From Micromonospora_H sonneratiae (lineage in GTDB: Bacteria; Actinomycetota; Actinomycetes; Mycobacteriales; Micromonosporaceae), in NCBI RefSeq assembly GCF_042679305.1, contig NZ_JBHTMP010000018.1:60322-124321 (forward strand): DNA of 64,000 nucleotides, in the 5' to 3' direction. Both the position numbers and the translations under genes were made by a program. This document shows, one piece after another, positions 8,024-16,133 of the stretch. The notes beneath the pieces are model-generated. The model was not told the origin of the DNA, ran no database searches, and worked only from the letters and a program-made list of their open reading frames with translations. The stretch's first letter is position 1, and each line of letters opens with the position of its first letter.

Positions 8024-8055
8024 CCCCGAACCCGCCGGGTCCGGCGGGATCGGGG
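8024..8055 (+). terminator. Hairpin after the STM401x operon
   Basis: CCCCGA (8024-8029) pairs with TCGGGG (8050-8055), and CCCGCC pairs with GGCGGG inside it. It lies 50 bases beyond the STM4011 stop, with a smaller TGCCGGG/CCCGGCA hairpin just before it. No T tract follows, as is usual in actinobacteria. The rest of 7975-8269 holds nothing I can assign. Confidence 0.5.
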
Positions 8056-8269
8056 AACCGATGCGCGTCAGCACCGATGGTTCCCGAGTCACGACGGGCC
8101 GGCGGAGAGGCTAGCGCGGGGGTACGACATTGTCGCCCCGTCGTCAGCGGACAGCCGGGTCTGCGAACGGTGTGCCCGGGGCGACCGTTGCAGCCGGCCG
8201 ATGCCTGTTGGTGCCTGTTCGACCAGGTCAGCCGGCCTTGGGAGGGCCCAGGGGCGGTACGGCGAAGGC

Positions 8270-8563
8270 TCAGACCGGTACGTCGGTGAAGTGCTCGACC
8301 ACCGGCGGTGTGGCGAAGTAGGGGCCGATCAGGCTGCGCCAGGTGGTGAATCGCTCGGTTGCCCGGAAGTTCTCCTCGTGGGCGGCGACCGAGTCCCATT
8401 CGACGATCAGCACGAACCGGGACGGCGACTCGATGCCCCGGGTCATCCGGACCGACCGGCAGCCGGGCGTTCCGGCGAGTACGGCATGTCCCTTGGCGTA
8501 CGCCGAAGCGAAATCGTCCTCCTGGCCGGGAACCACGTCGATGAGCGCGACCTCAAGCACCAT
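8270..8563 (-). CDS. Antibiotic biosynthesis monooxygenase (ABM) fold protein
   Basis: 97 residues, the usual length of ABM/ferredoxin-like dimeric proteins (quinol monooxygenase YgiN, HmoA and similar). Visible features are the opening VALIDVVPGQEDDFASAY, the central GCRSVRMTRGIESPSRFVLIVEWDSVAAHEENFR and the C-terminal WRSLIGPYFATPPVVEHF, matching the family's W.....H..F pattern. It is divergent from terC with about 370 bases between them. It could be a small monooxygenase or a non-catalytic stress protein; the substrate is not readable. Confidence 0.8.
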   Translation of the reverse strand: MVLEVALIDVVPGQEDDFASAYAKGHAVLAGTPGCRSVRMTRGIESPSRFVLIVEWDSVAAHEENFRATERFTTWRSLIGPYFATPPVVEHFTDVPV

Positions 8564-8710
8564 GCCGGGAGCCTCGCATGGCGATCCGGGCGGTCGACGA
8601 TCGGGGTTCCCGCAATACCCCTAGCCTCCTAGGAAGCGCTGTCGGCTGTGTGGTGCGTCACCGAACCCCCAATGGTGATGTGCGAAAACGGGCTCGGATG
8701 GTGAACAATG

Positions 8711-8860
8711 GCGGCCGAGGAGGGGAGTATTCCCTCGCACGACGTCGTCAACACGGTTCGCGGCCAGCACACCAAGCCGGCCAAGACCCGGCGTCGTTGG
8801 TTGCCGTGCCAGGGGTACACCCTGGTCCGGTGGCGGAAGAGACCTCCGACAGTCACCCCT
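8711..8860 (+). ncRNA. yybP-ykoY (manganese) riboswitch upstream of terC
   Basis: The conserved loop GGGGAGTA is at 8722-8729, followed by the GTCGTCAACACGG segment (8745-8757). The second conserved loop, GGCGGAAGAGACCTCCGAC, is at 8832-8850. These match the two Mn2+-binding loop segments known for yybP-ykoY RNAs (as in E. coli mntP and alx leaders). They are in the right order and spacing, about 70 bases before a TerC-family gene, the classic target. An expression-on response to Mn2+ is established for the family and inferred here. The remaining part of 8564-8931 carries a CCTAG...CTAGG palindrome at 8620-8633, possibly promoter related. Confidence 0.85.
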
Positions 8861-8931
8861 TTTGGCGTCCCCGGCACGTACTGCTCTGCTGCGTCCGTGT
8901 CTGCGATGTCATGTGTCTGCCGGAGGCGTAG

Positions 8932-9933
8932 TTGAACGTGTCTATCTGGGTGTGGGTGGGAACTCTCGTCGTACTGACGGCGGTCCTGCTTTTCGATCTC
9001 CTGATCATCGGCCGTCGGCCGCACGAGCCCAGCATCAAGGAATCGAGCCTCTGGGTCGCCTTCTACGTCGGCCTCGCCCTGATCTTCGGAGTCGGCATCT
9101 GGCTGACCTCCGGGGCGACCATGGCCGGCGAGTTCTACGCCGGTTGGCTCACCGAGTACAGCCTCTCGGTGGACAACCTCTTCGTCTTCGTGATTATCAT
9201 GGCCCGGTTCGCGGTACCTCGGGCCTACCAGCAGAAGGTGCTGCTCATCGGCATCGTGCTGGCGCTGGTCATGCGCGGTGGGTTCATCGCTGCCGGTGCT
9301 GCGTTGATCTCCCAGTTCTCCTGGGTCTTCTACATCTTCGGCGCGTTCCTGGTGTACACGGCGATCAACTTCCTGCGTCAGGGTGAGCAGGAAGAGGAGG
9401 ACTTCAAGGAGAACCTGCTCATCCGGTGGAGCCGGCGGGCGCTTCCGCTGTCGCGTACGTTCGACGGTGCCCGGATGACCACGCGGGAGAACGGACGTCG
9501 GATGTTCACCCCGATGCTGGTCGTGATGATCGCCATCGGTACGACGGACCTCATCTTCGCCCTTGACTCCATCCCGGCGATCTTCGGCATCACCTCGGAG
9601 CCGTACCTGGTCTTCACCGCCAACGTCTTCGCCCTGATGGGGCTGCGGCAGCTCTACTTCCTGCTCGGTGGTCTGCTCGACCGGCTGGTCTACCTCAACA
9701 TCGGGCTCGCGGTGGTGCTCGGCTTCATCGGCGTCAAGCTGGTGCTGGAGGCGCTCGCCGACAACAACCTGCCGTTCATCAACGGTGGCGAGCATGTCTC
9801 GTGGGCGCCGCACGTCCCGATCGGTGTCTCCCTCAGCGTCATTCTCGGGTCGCTGGCGGTCGCGACCGTGGCCAGCCTGATCAAGTCGTCCCGGGACCGG
9901 CGGCGGGAGATCGCTGCTGCGGCCAAACGGTGA
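8932..9933 (+). CDS. TerC/Alx family membrane protein (probable Mn2+ exporter)
   Basis: 333 residues with about eight to nine hydrophobic segments. TerC signatures are seen: SVDNLFVFVIIMARF, MRGGFIAAGAALI, IGTTDLIFALDSIPAIFGIT and FALMGLRQLYFLLGGLLDRL, whose Asp/Asn residues form the metal pathway. TerC/Alx proteins export manganese, in part to metallate secreted enzymes, and the riboswitch in front supports a metal role. TTG 8932 is chosen because GGAGG at 8922-8926 is well spaced; GTG 8938 is the alternative. The C-terminus is basic and cytosolic (SSRDRRREIAAAAKR). Confidence 0.92.
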   Translation: MNVSIWVWVGTLVVLTAVLLFDLLIIGRRPHEPSIKESSLWVAFYVGLALIFGVGIWLTSGATMAGEFYAGWLTEYSLSVDNLFVFVIIMARFAVPRAYQQKVLLIGIVLALVMRGGFIAAGAALISQFSWVFYIFGAFLVYTAINFLRQGEQEEEDFKENLLIRWSRRALPLSRTFDGARMTTRENGRRMFTPMLVVMIAIGTTDLIFALDSIPAIFGITSEPYLVFTANVFALMGLRQLYFLLGGLLDRLVYLNIGLAVVLGFIGVKLVLEALADNNLPFINGGEHVSWAPHVPIGVSLSVILGSLAVATVASLIKSSRDRRREIAAAAKR

Positions 9934-9955
9934 ACGGACCCGCCTCCGGGCGGTG

Positions 9956-9991
9956 ACAGACGTCGGCGGCCACGTGGCCGCCGACGTCTGT
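9956..9991. terminator. Perfect 36-bp palindrome between convergent genes
   Basis: Bases 9956-9973 and 9974-9991 are exact reverse complements (18-bp arms, core GGCCACGTGGCC). It sits between the stop of terC (+) and the stop of the NlpC/P60 gene (-), so it most likely works as a bidirectional terminator. Confidence 0.7.
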
Positions 9992-10020
9992 GCGAGAACA
10001 CCATCGCGGCTGGTTCGCGG

Positions 10021-10974
10021 TCAGATGCGACGGGCTTCGACCAGGGTCGCCATCCGATCCTCGGACAGCACCTCCTCCACTACCCCCCGATGCTGGTAGC
10101 AGGCGTGCAGCATGCGCCGCTGGCCGCCGTCCTCCGGCACGGCGGTGACGATCCCGACGTGGTGGATGCGTTTCCCGGGCCGGGCGAAGAAGTACAGGTC
10201 GCCCGGCCGTTCCGTGCCGAGGGGCAGGTCCGTGGTGGTCCCGGCCTGCTCGTGGGCGTCGCGGGACAGCCGTACGCCGAGCCGCCGCCAGGTCAGGTTG
10301 ACCAGGCCGGAGCAGTCGATGCCGTACGGTGACAGGCCGCCCCAGACGTAGGCGACCCCGGTCAGTCGGCGGGCGACAGCCAGCGCCTCGTCGGCGGTGG
10401 GCGGCCGGGTCGGCAGCGACGTGACGTGCTCCTCCCGAACCCAGAGCGGTTCCCGGTGTCCTGGCACCCGCACCGGGTGCCAGCCGGCCTCGGCGGGCCC
10501 GGCGGAGGTGAGCCGGGTGCCCAGGACGACGTCGGTCAGCCGGACCTCGCCGCCGGCGGTGACGTGCAGGCCGGTACTGGCGGTGTCGACGACCAACCGC
10601 TCACCTGATCCGGCGGCATCCTGGTCGGCGGTGTCCGAGCCGGTCGGGCCGGGTTCGTGGACGGCCAACTGCCGGGTCGGTAGCCAGCCCGGGTAGCCAC
10701 GTGCGTCGAGCGTGGAGGCCGGCTGCTCGACGGCTATCACCCTGGCCCAGCCGTCGGGTCGGATCTCCTCCACGAGGACCCGGTCACCGAGTAGCAGTTG
10801 GCTGAGCATGCATTTGCCGACCCGCTGGTCGGCATCCATGGTGGCGACCCAGCCGGGGATGTCCGGCTGGGTCGCCACGGCTGGCGCGTCGACCGGTCGG
10901 AGGTCTTCCGGTGCGGACCACAGCGTCGCGACGTTGGCCCGTACGACTGCCTCCTGGCCAGGCTCTGGCGTCAC
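10021..10974 (-). CDS. NlpC/P60 family endopeptidase with SH3-like N-terminus
   Basis: 317 residues from GTG 10974 (RBS GGCGGGA upstream). The C-terminal NlpC/P60 domain shows the catalytic Cys in YGIDCSGLVNLTW, the His in RIHHVGIVTAV and a third polar position near MLHACY. The first about 190 residues hold two bacterial SH3-like segments (TLWSAPED..., WHPVRVPGHREPLWVREEHV), the plan of YkfC/DPP VI, which cleaves gamma-D-Glu-diaminopimelate in murein peptides. No signal peptide, so cytoplasmic like YkfC. The dipeptide epimerase gene lies directly upstream on the same strand, which supports a murein-peptide recycling role. Confidence 0.88.
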   Translation of the reverse strand: MTPEPGQEAVVRANVATLWSAPEDLRPVDAPAVATQPDIPGWVATMDADQRVGKCMLSQLLLGDRVLVEEIRPDGWARVIAVEQPASTLDARGYPGWLPTRQLAVHEPGPTGSDTADQDAAGSGERLVVDTASTGLHVTAGGEVRLTDVVLGTRLTSAGPAEAGWHPVRVPGHREPLWVREEHVTSLPTRPPTADEALAVARRLTGVAYVWGGLSPYGIDCSGLVNLTWRRLGVRLSRDAHEQAGTTTDLPLGTERPGDLYFFARPGKRIHHVGIVTAVPEDGGQRRMLHACYQHRGVVEEVLSEDRMATLVEARRI

Positions 10975-11032
10975 TTGAATTCCCGCCCTTCTCCGGCTCG
11001 ACTCGACCGGCCAGCTTCGTCAAAATATTGCC

Positions 11033-11065
11033 AGTCATGACTGACTTTACTGAAGATTATCTTCA
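11033..11065 (-). promoter_or_regulatory. Two adjacent AT-rich palindromes upstream of the NlpC/P60 gene
   Basis: AGTCATGACT (11033-11042) and TGAAGATTATCTTCA (11051-11065) are palindromes about two helical turns apart (centre to centre about 20 bases), in an unusually AT-rich spot between the epimerase stop and the NlpC/P60 start. They look like tandem operator half-sites or a promoter/operator for the minus-strand gene. No regulator is assigned. Confidence 0.4.
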
Positions 11066-11134
11066 AGATGCCCGGTCCCGCCTAGCCTCGATCCGGCACG
11101 GCCGAGCGTCCAGCCCCGGTCCGGCCGATCGGGT

Positions 11135-12232
11135 TCACCCCCGGGATGCCGAGGCGGTGCCGTCAAGCCCGGTGATGCCCAGGCCGGGGGCGTTCGGGAG
11201 CAGCACCGTCGCATCGGCGTACCGGATGCCACCGCGTACCGGCGACCAGGCCAACCACCAGGCGGCATCCAGATCGGACACGGCGCTGGTGCCGTAGGCG
11301 GCGACGAGGCTCGCGGCGGCGCCCACCCCGATCTGGCTCTCCATCATCGAACCCACGATCGTGCCCATCTCGTGCGCCACGGCCAGGTCCAGCAGGGTAC
11401 GGGCGGCACCCAGCCCACCGCACTTGGCCAGCTTGACGTTGACCATGTCGGCCGCCCGTCGGCGGATCACCTCGACCAGGTCCCGTACGCCGAAGACCGA
11501 CTCGTCCGCGAGGATCGGCAGGTCGACCCGGTCGCTGACCCAGGCGAGACCGTCCAGGTCCCAACGGGACACCGGCTGCTCGATCAGCTCCACGTCGAGG
11601 CCGGCCTCCTCGATCCCTCGGATGATCCGTACGGCTTCCCGGGGCGTCCAGCCCTGGTTGGCGTCGAGCCGGATTCGTGGCTGCGGGCCGACGGCGGCCC
11701 GGACCGCCCGTACCCGGGCGAGGTCGCCGGCCGGGTCCCGGCCCACCTTGAGCTTGAGGACGGTGAAGCCTTCACCGACCCGCTGCTGGGCCTTCCCGGT
11801 CAGGGCGGCCACGTCGCCCGAGGACAGGGTCACGTCCGTCGGTACCCGCAGGCTGGTTCCGCCGAGCAGGCGGACCAACGGTACGCCGAGCCGCTGTGCG
11901 GCCAGGTCGTGCAGCGCGGTGTCGACGGCGGCCCGGGCTGCCTCGTTGCCGACCACCGCGCGTCGTACCTCGTCGCAGCGGGCCACCAGGTCGTCGGCGT
12001 CCCGGCCGACGAGCATCGGGCCGAGCAGTTCGGTGACGCAGGCGGCTGCGCCGCCGACCGACGCCCCGGTCACCTGCCACACCTGTGGCGCCTCGCCGAA
12101 GCCGGATCGCCCGTCTCTGTCGACGACCTCCACCACCAGTGTCTCGACGGTCGTCGTCTGTCGGAGCGCGGTGACGAACGGCGTGTGTAAGGGGGCCGAA
12201 AGGCGATGGGTGCGTACGGCGGCGATGGTCAT
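11135..12232 (-). CDS. Dipeptide epimerase (enolase superfamily, L-Ala-D/L-Glu type)
   Basis: 365 residues from ATG 12232; a GTG at 12241 adds three residues. Enolase-superfamily residues are in order: KLKVGRD (catalytic Lys), RLDANQGW (metal Asp), ELIEQP (metal Glu), PILADESV (metal Asp) and VNVKLAKCGG (second catalytic Lys). This is the muconate-lactonising subgroup. L-Ala-D/L-Glu epimerases convert the dipeptide released from murein so that it can be degraded. The NlpC/P60 endopeptidase, which makes such dipeptides, follows 160 bases downstream, as in B. subtilis ykfB-ykfC. Exact dipeptide specificity cannot be read. Confidence 0.88.
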   Translation of the reverse strand: MTIAAVRTHRLSAPLHTPFVTALRQTTTVETLVVEVVDRDGRSGFGEAPQVWQVTGASVGGAAACVTELLGPMLVGRDADDLVARCDEVRRAVVGNEAARAAVDTALHDLAAQRLGVPLVRLLGGTSLRVPTDVTLSSGDVAALTGKAQQRVGEGFTVLKLKVGRDPAGDLARVRAVRAAVGPQPRIRLDANQGWTPREAVRIIRGIEEAGLDVELIEQPVSRWDLDGLAWVSDRVDLPILADESVFGVRDLVEVIRRRAADMVNVKLAKCGGLGAARTLLDLAVAHEMGTIVGSMMESQIGVGAAASLVAAYGTSAVSDLDAAWWLAWSPVRGGIRYADATVLLPNAPGLGITGLDGTASASRG

Positions 12233-12368
12233 GCAGGGCACCCTATCCGTCGGTGACCGGCGGCGAGGGGACAGCCGGACCCCGCCGCCGGGTGTCCGTG
12301 AGGGCCGGCTGCTGGACCGCCCAGGGTGAGCCTGCCGGTGGCCGGTGGGGTGGGACGAAGGCGGGCCG

Positions 12369-13094
12369 TCAGTGCGAGATCGCGGGTGTGCCGGCCACGA
12401 CGGTCGGGACGGGAGCGTTCGGTGTCGAGCGGGCCAGCCAGCCGGTGACGATCAGGGTCTGCCCGATGAGATAGGTCAGCATCACCCAGATCGGTGGACC
12501 GGGCAGGGTGGCGACGTCCGCCACCCCGATGGCGATCATCAGGTCGGAGACGACGAAGAACACGCCGCCGACGCCGGCCCACCAGCCGAGGCCACTGGCG
12601 CTGGCCGCCATGGTGACCAGGGCGGTCGCGTACACCGCGACCGGCAACGCCACCCCCAGTTCGGTCAGGCCGGGCCACAGCCAGGCGAGTGCGGTGGCGG
12701 TCAGCACGGCGTACGCGATGGGAACGGCGACCAGCGGCGGGCGGCGCAGGGCTGCGCCGGCGCTGCCGGTGCCGGCCCCGGCCGGGGCCCGGAGGAATGC
12801 GGCGATGTAGCACAGTTGGGCGCCGAGGAAGAACGACATGCCGATGAGGAACCAGCCGGTGCCCGGGGACAGCAGGGTGACGTCCCCGGCGGTCGACAGG
12901 GCCAGGGCGGCCAGCACGAGTCGACCCGTGCGACCCCCGTGCTCCCTGGTGACGAGCCACACGTAGACGCCGAGCAGCGGCATCAGCAGCGGCTTGGTCG
13001 CCCATTCCAGCGCCTGGTGCTGGAAGCCCACGATGATCACGTTCGCGACCGCCAAGACGGCGTACGCGATGAGGACGGCACGGCTACGCGGCAT
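12369..13094 (-). CDS. YhhN family integral membrane protein (lysoplasmalogenase-like)
   Basis: 241 residues with about eight hydrophobic helices, starting AVLIAYAVLAVANVIIVGF. The family pattern is recognisable in KPLLMPLLGVYVW, STAGDVTLL...FLIGMSFFLGAQLCYIAAF and FFVVSDLMIAI. Eukaryotic relatives (TMEM86) hydrolyse lysoplasmalogens; the bacterial role is less clear. Start ATG 13094; the mRNA runs towards the epimerase but with a 136-base gap, so shared transcription is uncertain. Confidence 0.85.
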   Translation of the reverse strand: MPRSRAVLIAYAVLAVANVIIVGFQHQALEWATKPLLMPLLGVYVWLVTREHGGRTGRLVLAALALSTAGDVTLLSPGTGWFLIGMSFFLGAQLCYIAAFLRAPAGAGTGSAGAALRRPPLVAVPIAYAVLTATALAWLWPGLTELGVALPVAVYATALVTMAASASGLGWWAGVGGVFFVVSDLMIAIGVADVATLPGPPIWVMLTYLIGQTLIVTGWLARSTPNAPVPTVVAGTPAISH

Positions 13095-13211
13095 CGGGGT
13101 TCTCCTGCGGTGGGCGTTCGACCGCGGGGCCGGGCGACGTCCCGGTCAGCGGATTGCGCGGAGCGTACCGCGGGTGGCGACCCCGCGACTACCCTGCGGT
13201 AACCGGCGGGG

Positions 13212-14081
13212 TCAGCCGGCGGTGGCCAGGGTGTGCCGGGCCGACCATGCCGCTGCCGAGACCCGGGCGATCAGTCGGCAGGCGTCGTCGTCGCTGTCTC
13301 CGGTCGGCCCGCCGTCGGCCAGGTTGGTGGTGGTGCAGACCACCACCGCGTACGGCGGCGCGTCGTCGGGGAAGACCACGCCGGCACCGTGGCGGACGCC
13401 GTGTACCCAGCCGCCCTTGTGCGCGATCCGGGTGTGTGGCGGTAGTCCGACGGCAAGGTCGTCCCGGTGTTCCTGGGCGAGCAGTACGTCGATCATGGCT
13501 GCGCAGGTGGCCGGCTCGGCGATCGGGCCGGGGTGGTCCGCGCCCCGGGCGATGGCCCCGAGGAGGGTGGCCAGGTCGGCGGCGGTGACCAGGTTGTTGC
13601 TGCCGGCGTCGCGGGCGGCGAAGTCCTCGATGCCCCGGGCGGTGACGCTGTTCCGGGCTCCGGCGCGGGCCCAGATGTCGGCGACGGCGGGCAGGCCCAC
13701 GTGGGCCAGGACGATGTTGGTGGCCAGGTTGCTGGACTTGACGATCATGCGGCTGGCCAGCCAGCGCAGGGTCGCGGTGTCGCCGAGCCGTTCCCAGACC
13801 GGTTCGTCGTTGTCGTAGTGCCGGGCGCAGCTGAACCGGGGCGCACCCGGCTGAGCCGACCCGAAGTCGTTGCGTACCGGCACGGAGGCGTCGAGGCTGA
13901 GGGTGCCGGCCTCGGCTGCGCGGTACAGCGCGGCCAGCACCGCCACCTTCATGGTGCTGGCCGCGTAGTGGGTGACGTCGGGTAGCCGGGTGTAGGCCGG
14001 TGCGGCGTCCAGCCGTCCGACGTATGCAGAGATGGTGCCGGAGGTGGTGGCCAGGTCGGCGTCGAGATCATCCCAGATCAT
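13212..14081 (-). CDS. Serine hydrolase, class A beta-lactamase-like fold
   Basis: 289 residues. Catalytic elements are the SxxK motif ASTMK (Ser42, Lys45), an SxN element VKSSN (Ser116-Ser117-Asn118) and KGG (in RIAHKGGW) in place of KTG. Omega-loop residues of true class A enzymes are not clear. No signal peptide is visible, unlike secreted beta-lactamases, so this is more likely a cytosolic or unconventionally sorted esterase/peptidase-like relative than a resistance gene. The predicted start ATG 14081 is close to typA, which ends at 14116 on the same strand. Confidence 0.85.
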   Translation of the reverse strand: MIWDDLDADLATTSGTISAYVGRLDAAPAYTRLPDVTHYAASTMKVAVLAALYRAAEAGTLSLDASVPVRNDFGSAQPGAPRFSCARHYDNDEPVWERLGDTATLRWLASRMIVKSSNLATNIVLAHVGLPAVADIWARAGARNSVTARGIEDFAARDAGSNNLVTAADLATLLGAIARGADHPGPIAEPATCAAMIDVLLAQEHRDDLAVGLPPHTRIAHKGGWVHGVRHGAGVVFPDDAPPYAVVVCTTTNLADGGPTGDSDDDACRLIARVSAAAWSARHTLATAG

Positions 14082-14115
14082 GTCGCCGACCGTAGCCGAT
14101 CAACTAAGTGGTGGC

Positions 14116-15990
14116 TCAGCCGGCGTGCTTACGGCGGGCCGCCGCCCGACCACGGGCGGTCTGGTCGAGTACGACCTTGCGCAGTCGTACGGCCACCGGG
14201 GTCACCTCGACGCACTCGTCCTCGCGGCAGAACTCCAGGGCCTGCTCCAGGGACAGCTTGCGCGGCGGGATCAGCTTCTCCGTCTCCTCGCTGGTGGAGG
14301 AGCGCATGTTGGTGAGCTTCTTCTCCTTGGTGATGTTGACGTCCATGTCGTCGGAGCGGGAGTTCTCCCCGACGATCATGCCCTCGTAGACCTCGGTGGC
14401 CGGCTCGACGAAGAGGGTGCCGCGCTCCTGGAGGTTCATCATCGCGAACGGGGTGACCACGCCGGAGCGGTCGGCGACCAGGGAGCCGTTGTTGCGGGTA
14501 CGCAGCTCGCCGAACCACGGTTCGTAGGACTCGAAGACGTGGTGCAGGATGCCGGTGCCCCGGGTGTCGGTCAGGAACTCGGTACGGAAGCCGATCAGGC
14601 CCCGGGCCGGCACCAGCCACTCCATCCGGATCCAACCGGTGCCGTGGTTGACGAGCTGTTCCATCCGGCCCTTGCGGGTGGCCAGCAGTTGGGTGATCGC
14701 GCCGAGGTACTCCTCGGGGGCGTCGATGGTCAGCCGCTCGACCGGCTCGCAGGTCCGGCCGTCGATCTCCCGGGTGACCACCTGGGGCTTTCCGACGGTC
14801 AGCTCGTAGGACTCGCGGCGCATCTGCTCGACCAGGATGGCCAGGGCCAGTTCGCCCCGGCCCTGCACCTCCCAGGCGTCCGGCCGGTCGGTGGGCAGCA
14901 CCCGCAGCGAGACGTTGCCGATCAGTTCCTTGTCCAGCCGGTCCTTGACCATGCGGGCGGTGACCTTGGCGCCCTTGACCCGGCCGACCAGCGGCGAGGT
15001 GTTGGTGCCGATGGTCATCGAGATGGCCGGTTCGTCGACGGTGATCAGGGGCAGTGGACGCGGGTCGTTCGCGTCGGCGAGGGTCTCGCCGATCATGATG
15101 TTGGGGATGCCGGCGACGGCGATGATGTCGCCCGGCCCGGCCAGGTCGGCGGTCTTGCGATCCAGGCCCTCGGTCATCAGCAGTTCGGAGATGCGGACCT
15201 TCTCGGTCGTGCCGTCGGTGCGGCACCAGGCGACCGTCTCGCCCTTGCGGATGGTGCCCTGGCGGACCCGGCACAGGGCCAGTCGGCCGAGGAACGGCGA
15301 TGCGTCGAGGTTGGTGACGTGGGCCTGTAGCGGAGCGGTCTCGTCGTAGGCCGGCGGCGGGATGGTCTCCAGCAGGGTACGGAACAGCGGCTCCAGCGAG
15401 GTGCTGTCCTCGGGGACCGTACCGTCGGCGGGCTGGGTCAGCGAGGCGATGCCGTCCCGGGCGCAGGCGTAGATGATCGGGAAGTCGATCTGCTCCTCGT
15501 CGGCGTCGAGGTCGAGAAAGAGTTCGTACGTGTCGTCGAGTACTTCCTTGATCCGGGCGTCCGCCCGGTCGACCTTGTTGATCACGAGGATGATCGGCAT
15601 CCGGGCGCGGAGCGCCTTGCGCAGCACGAACCGGGTCTGCGGCAGCGGGCCCTCGCTGGAGTCGACCAGCAGAACGACGCCGTCGACCATGGTCAGGCCC
15701 CGTTCCACCTCCCCGCCGAAGTCGGCGTGGCCGGGGGTGTCGATGATGTTGATCGTGACCGGGTCGGACCCGTCGGCCGGCACGTACCGCACGGCGGTGT
15801 TCTTGGCCAGGATGGTGATGCCCTTTTCCCGTTCCAGGTCCATCGAGTCCATCACCCGGTCGGCCACCTCGGCCCGGGCGCTGAACGCGCCGGCTTGCCG
15901 CAACATGGCGTCGACCAGGGTTGTCTTGCCGTGGTCGACGTGGGCGATAATGGCGACGTTGCGGAGGTCGGCACGGGTCTGCATACCCAT
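14116..15990 (-). CDS. typA: Translational GTPase TypA/BipA
   Basis: 624 residues. IIAHVDHGKTTL (G1), EREKGITI (G2), DTPGHADFGGEVERGL (G3) and NKVDRADAR (G4) are in order, followed by the beta-barrel, EF-G III/V-like domains and the TypA-specific C-terminus. TypA binds 70S ribosomes and affects assembly and stress adaptation. ATG 15990 has GGGAGG 5 bases upstream. Full length for the family. It is divergent from the CocE-like gene at 16134. Confidence 0.97.
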   Translation of the reverse strand: MGMQTRADLRNVAIIAHVDHGKTTLVDAMLRQAGAFSARAEVADRVMDSMDLEREKGITILAKNTAVRYVPADGSDPVTINIIDTPGHADFGGEVERGLTMVDGVVLLVDSSEGPLPQTRFVLRKALRARMPIILVINKVDRADARIKEVLDDTYELFLDLDADEEQIDFPIIYACARDGIASLTQPADGTVPEDSTSLEPLFRTLLETIPPPAYDETAPLQAHVTNLDASPFLGRLALCRVRQGTIRKGETVAWCRTDGTTEKVRISELLMTEGLDRKTADLAGPGDIIAVAGIPNIMIGETLADANDPRPLPLITVDEPAISMTIGTNTSPLVGRVKGAKVTARMVKDRLDKELIGNVSLRVLPTDRPDAWEVQGRGELALAILVEQMRRESYELTVGKPQVVTREIDGRTCEPVERLTIDAPEEYLGAITQLLATRKGRMEQLVNHGTGWIRMEWLVPARGLIGFRTEFLTDTRGTGILHHVFESYEPWFGELRTRNNGSLVADRSGVVTPFAMMNLQERGTLFVEPATEVYEGMIVGENSRSDDMDVNITKEKKLTNMRSSTSEETEKLIPPRKLSLEQALEFCREDECVEVTPVAVRLRKVVLDQTARGRAAARRKHAG

Positions 15991-16133
15991 ATCCTCCCGG
16001 GTGCCGACTCGGGACCGCTCGTCGGGGGGTCACTCAGCGTGTCCTGGATCTCCGGGTAAAAGCGGATGTGGGCGCGCTCGGCGGGTGACATGCTGGCCAG
16101 CGTGCCCAGGGGATCGATGCACATGATCGCTAG

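Noticed and set aside
13212..14081. Antibiotic-resistance beta-lactamase
   Set aside because: SxxK and KGG are present, but there is no export signal and no clear omega-loop Glu; a general serine hydrolase is safer.
15852..16124. Minus-strand frame whose first part (MCIDPLGTLASMSPAERAHIRFYPEIQDTL) looks protein-like upstream of typA
   Set aside because: It runs into typA in another frame and has no recognised family; the protein-like look may be chance. Kept only as a note.
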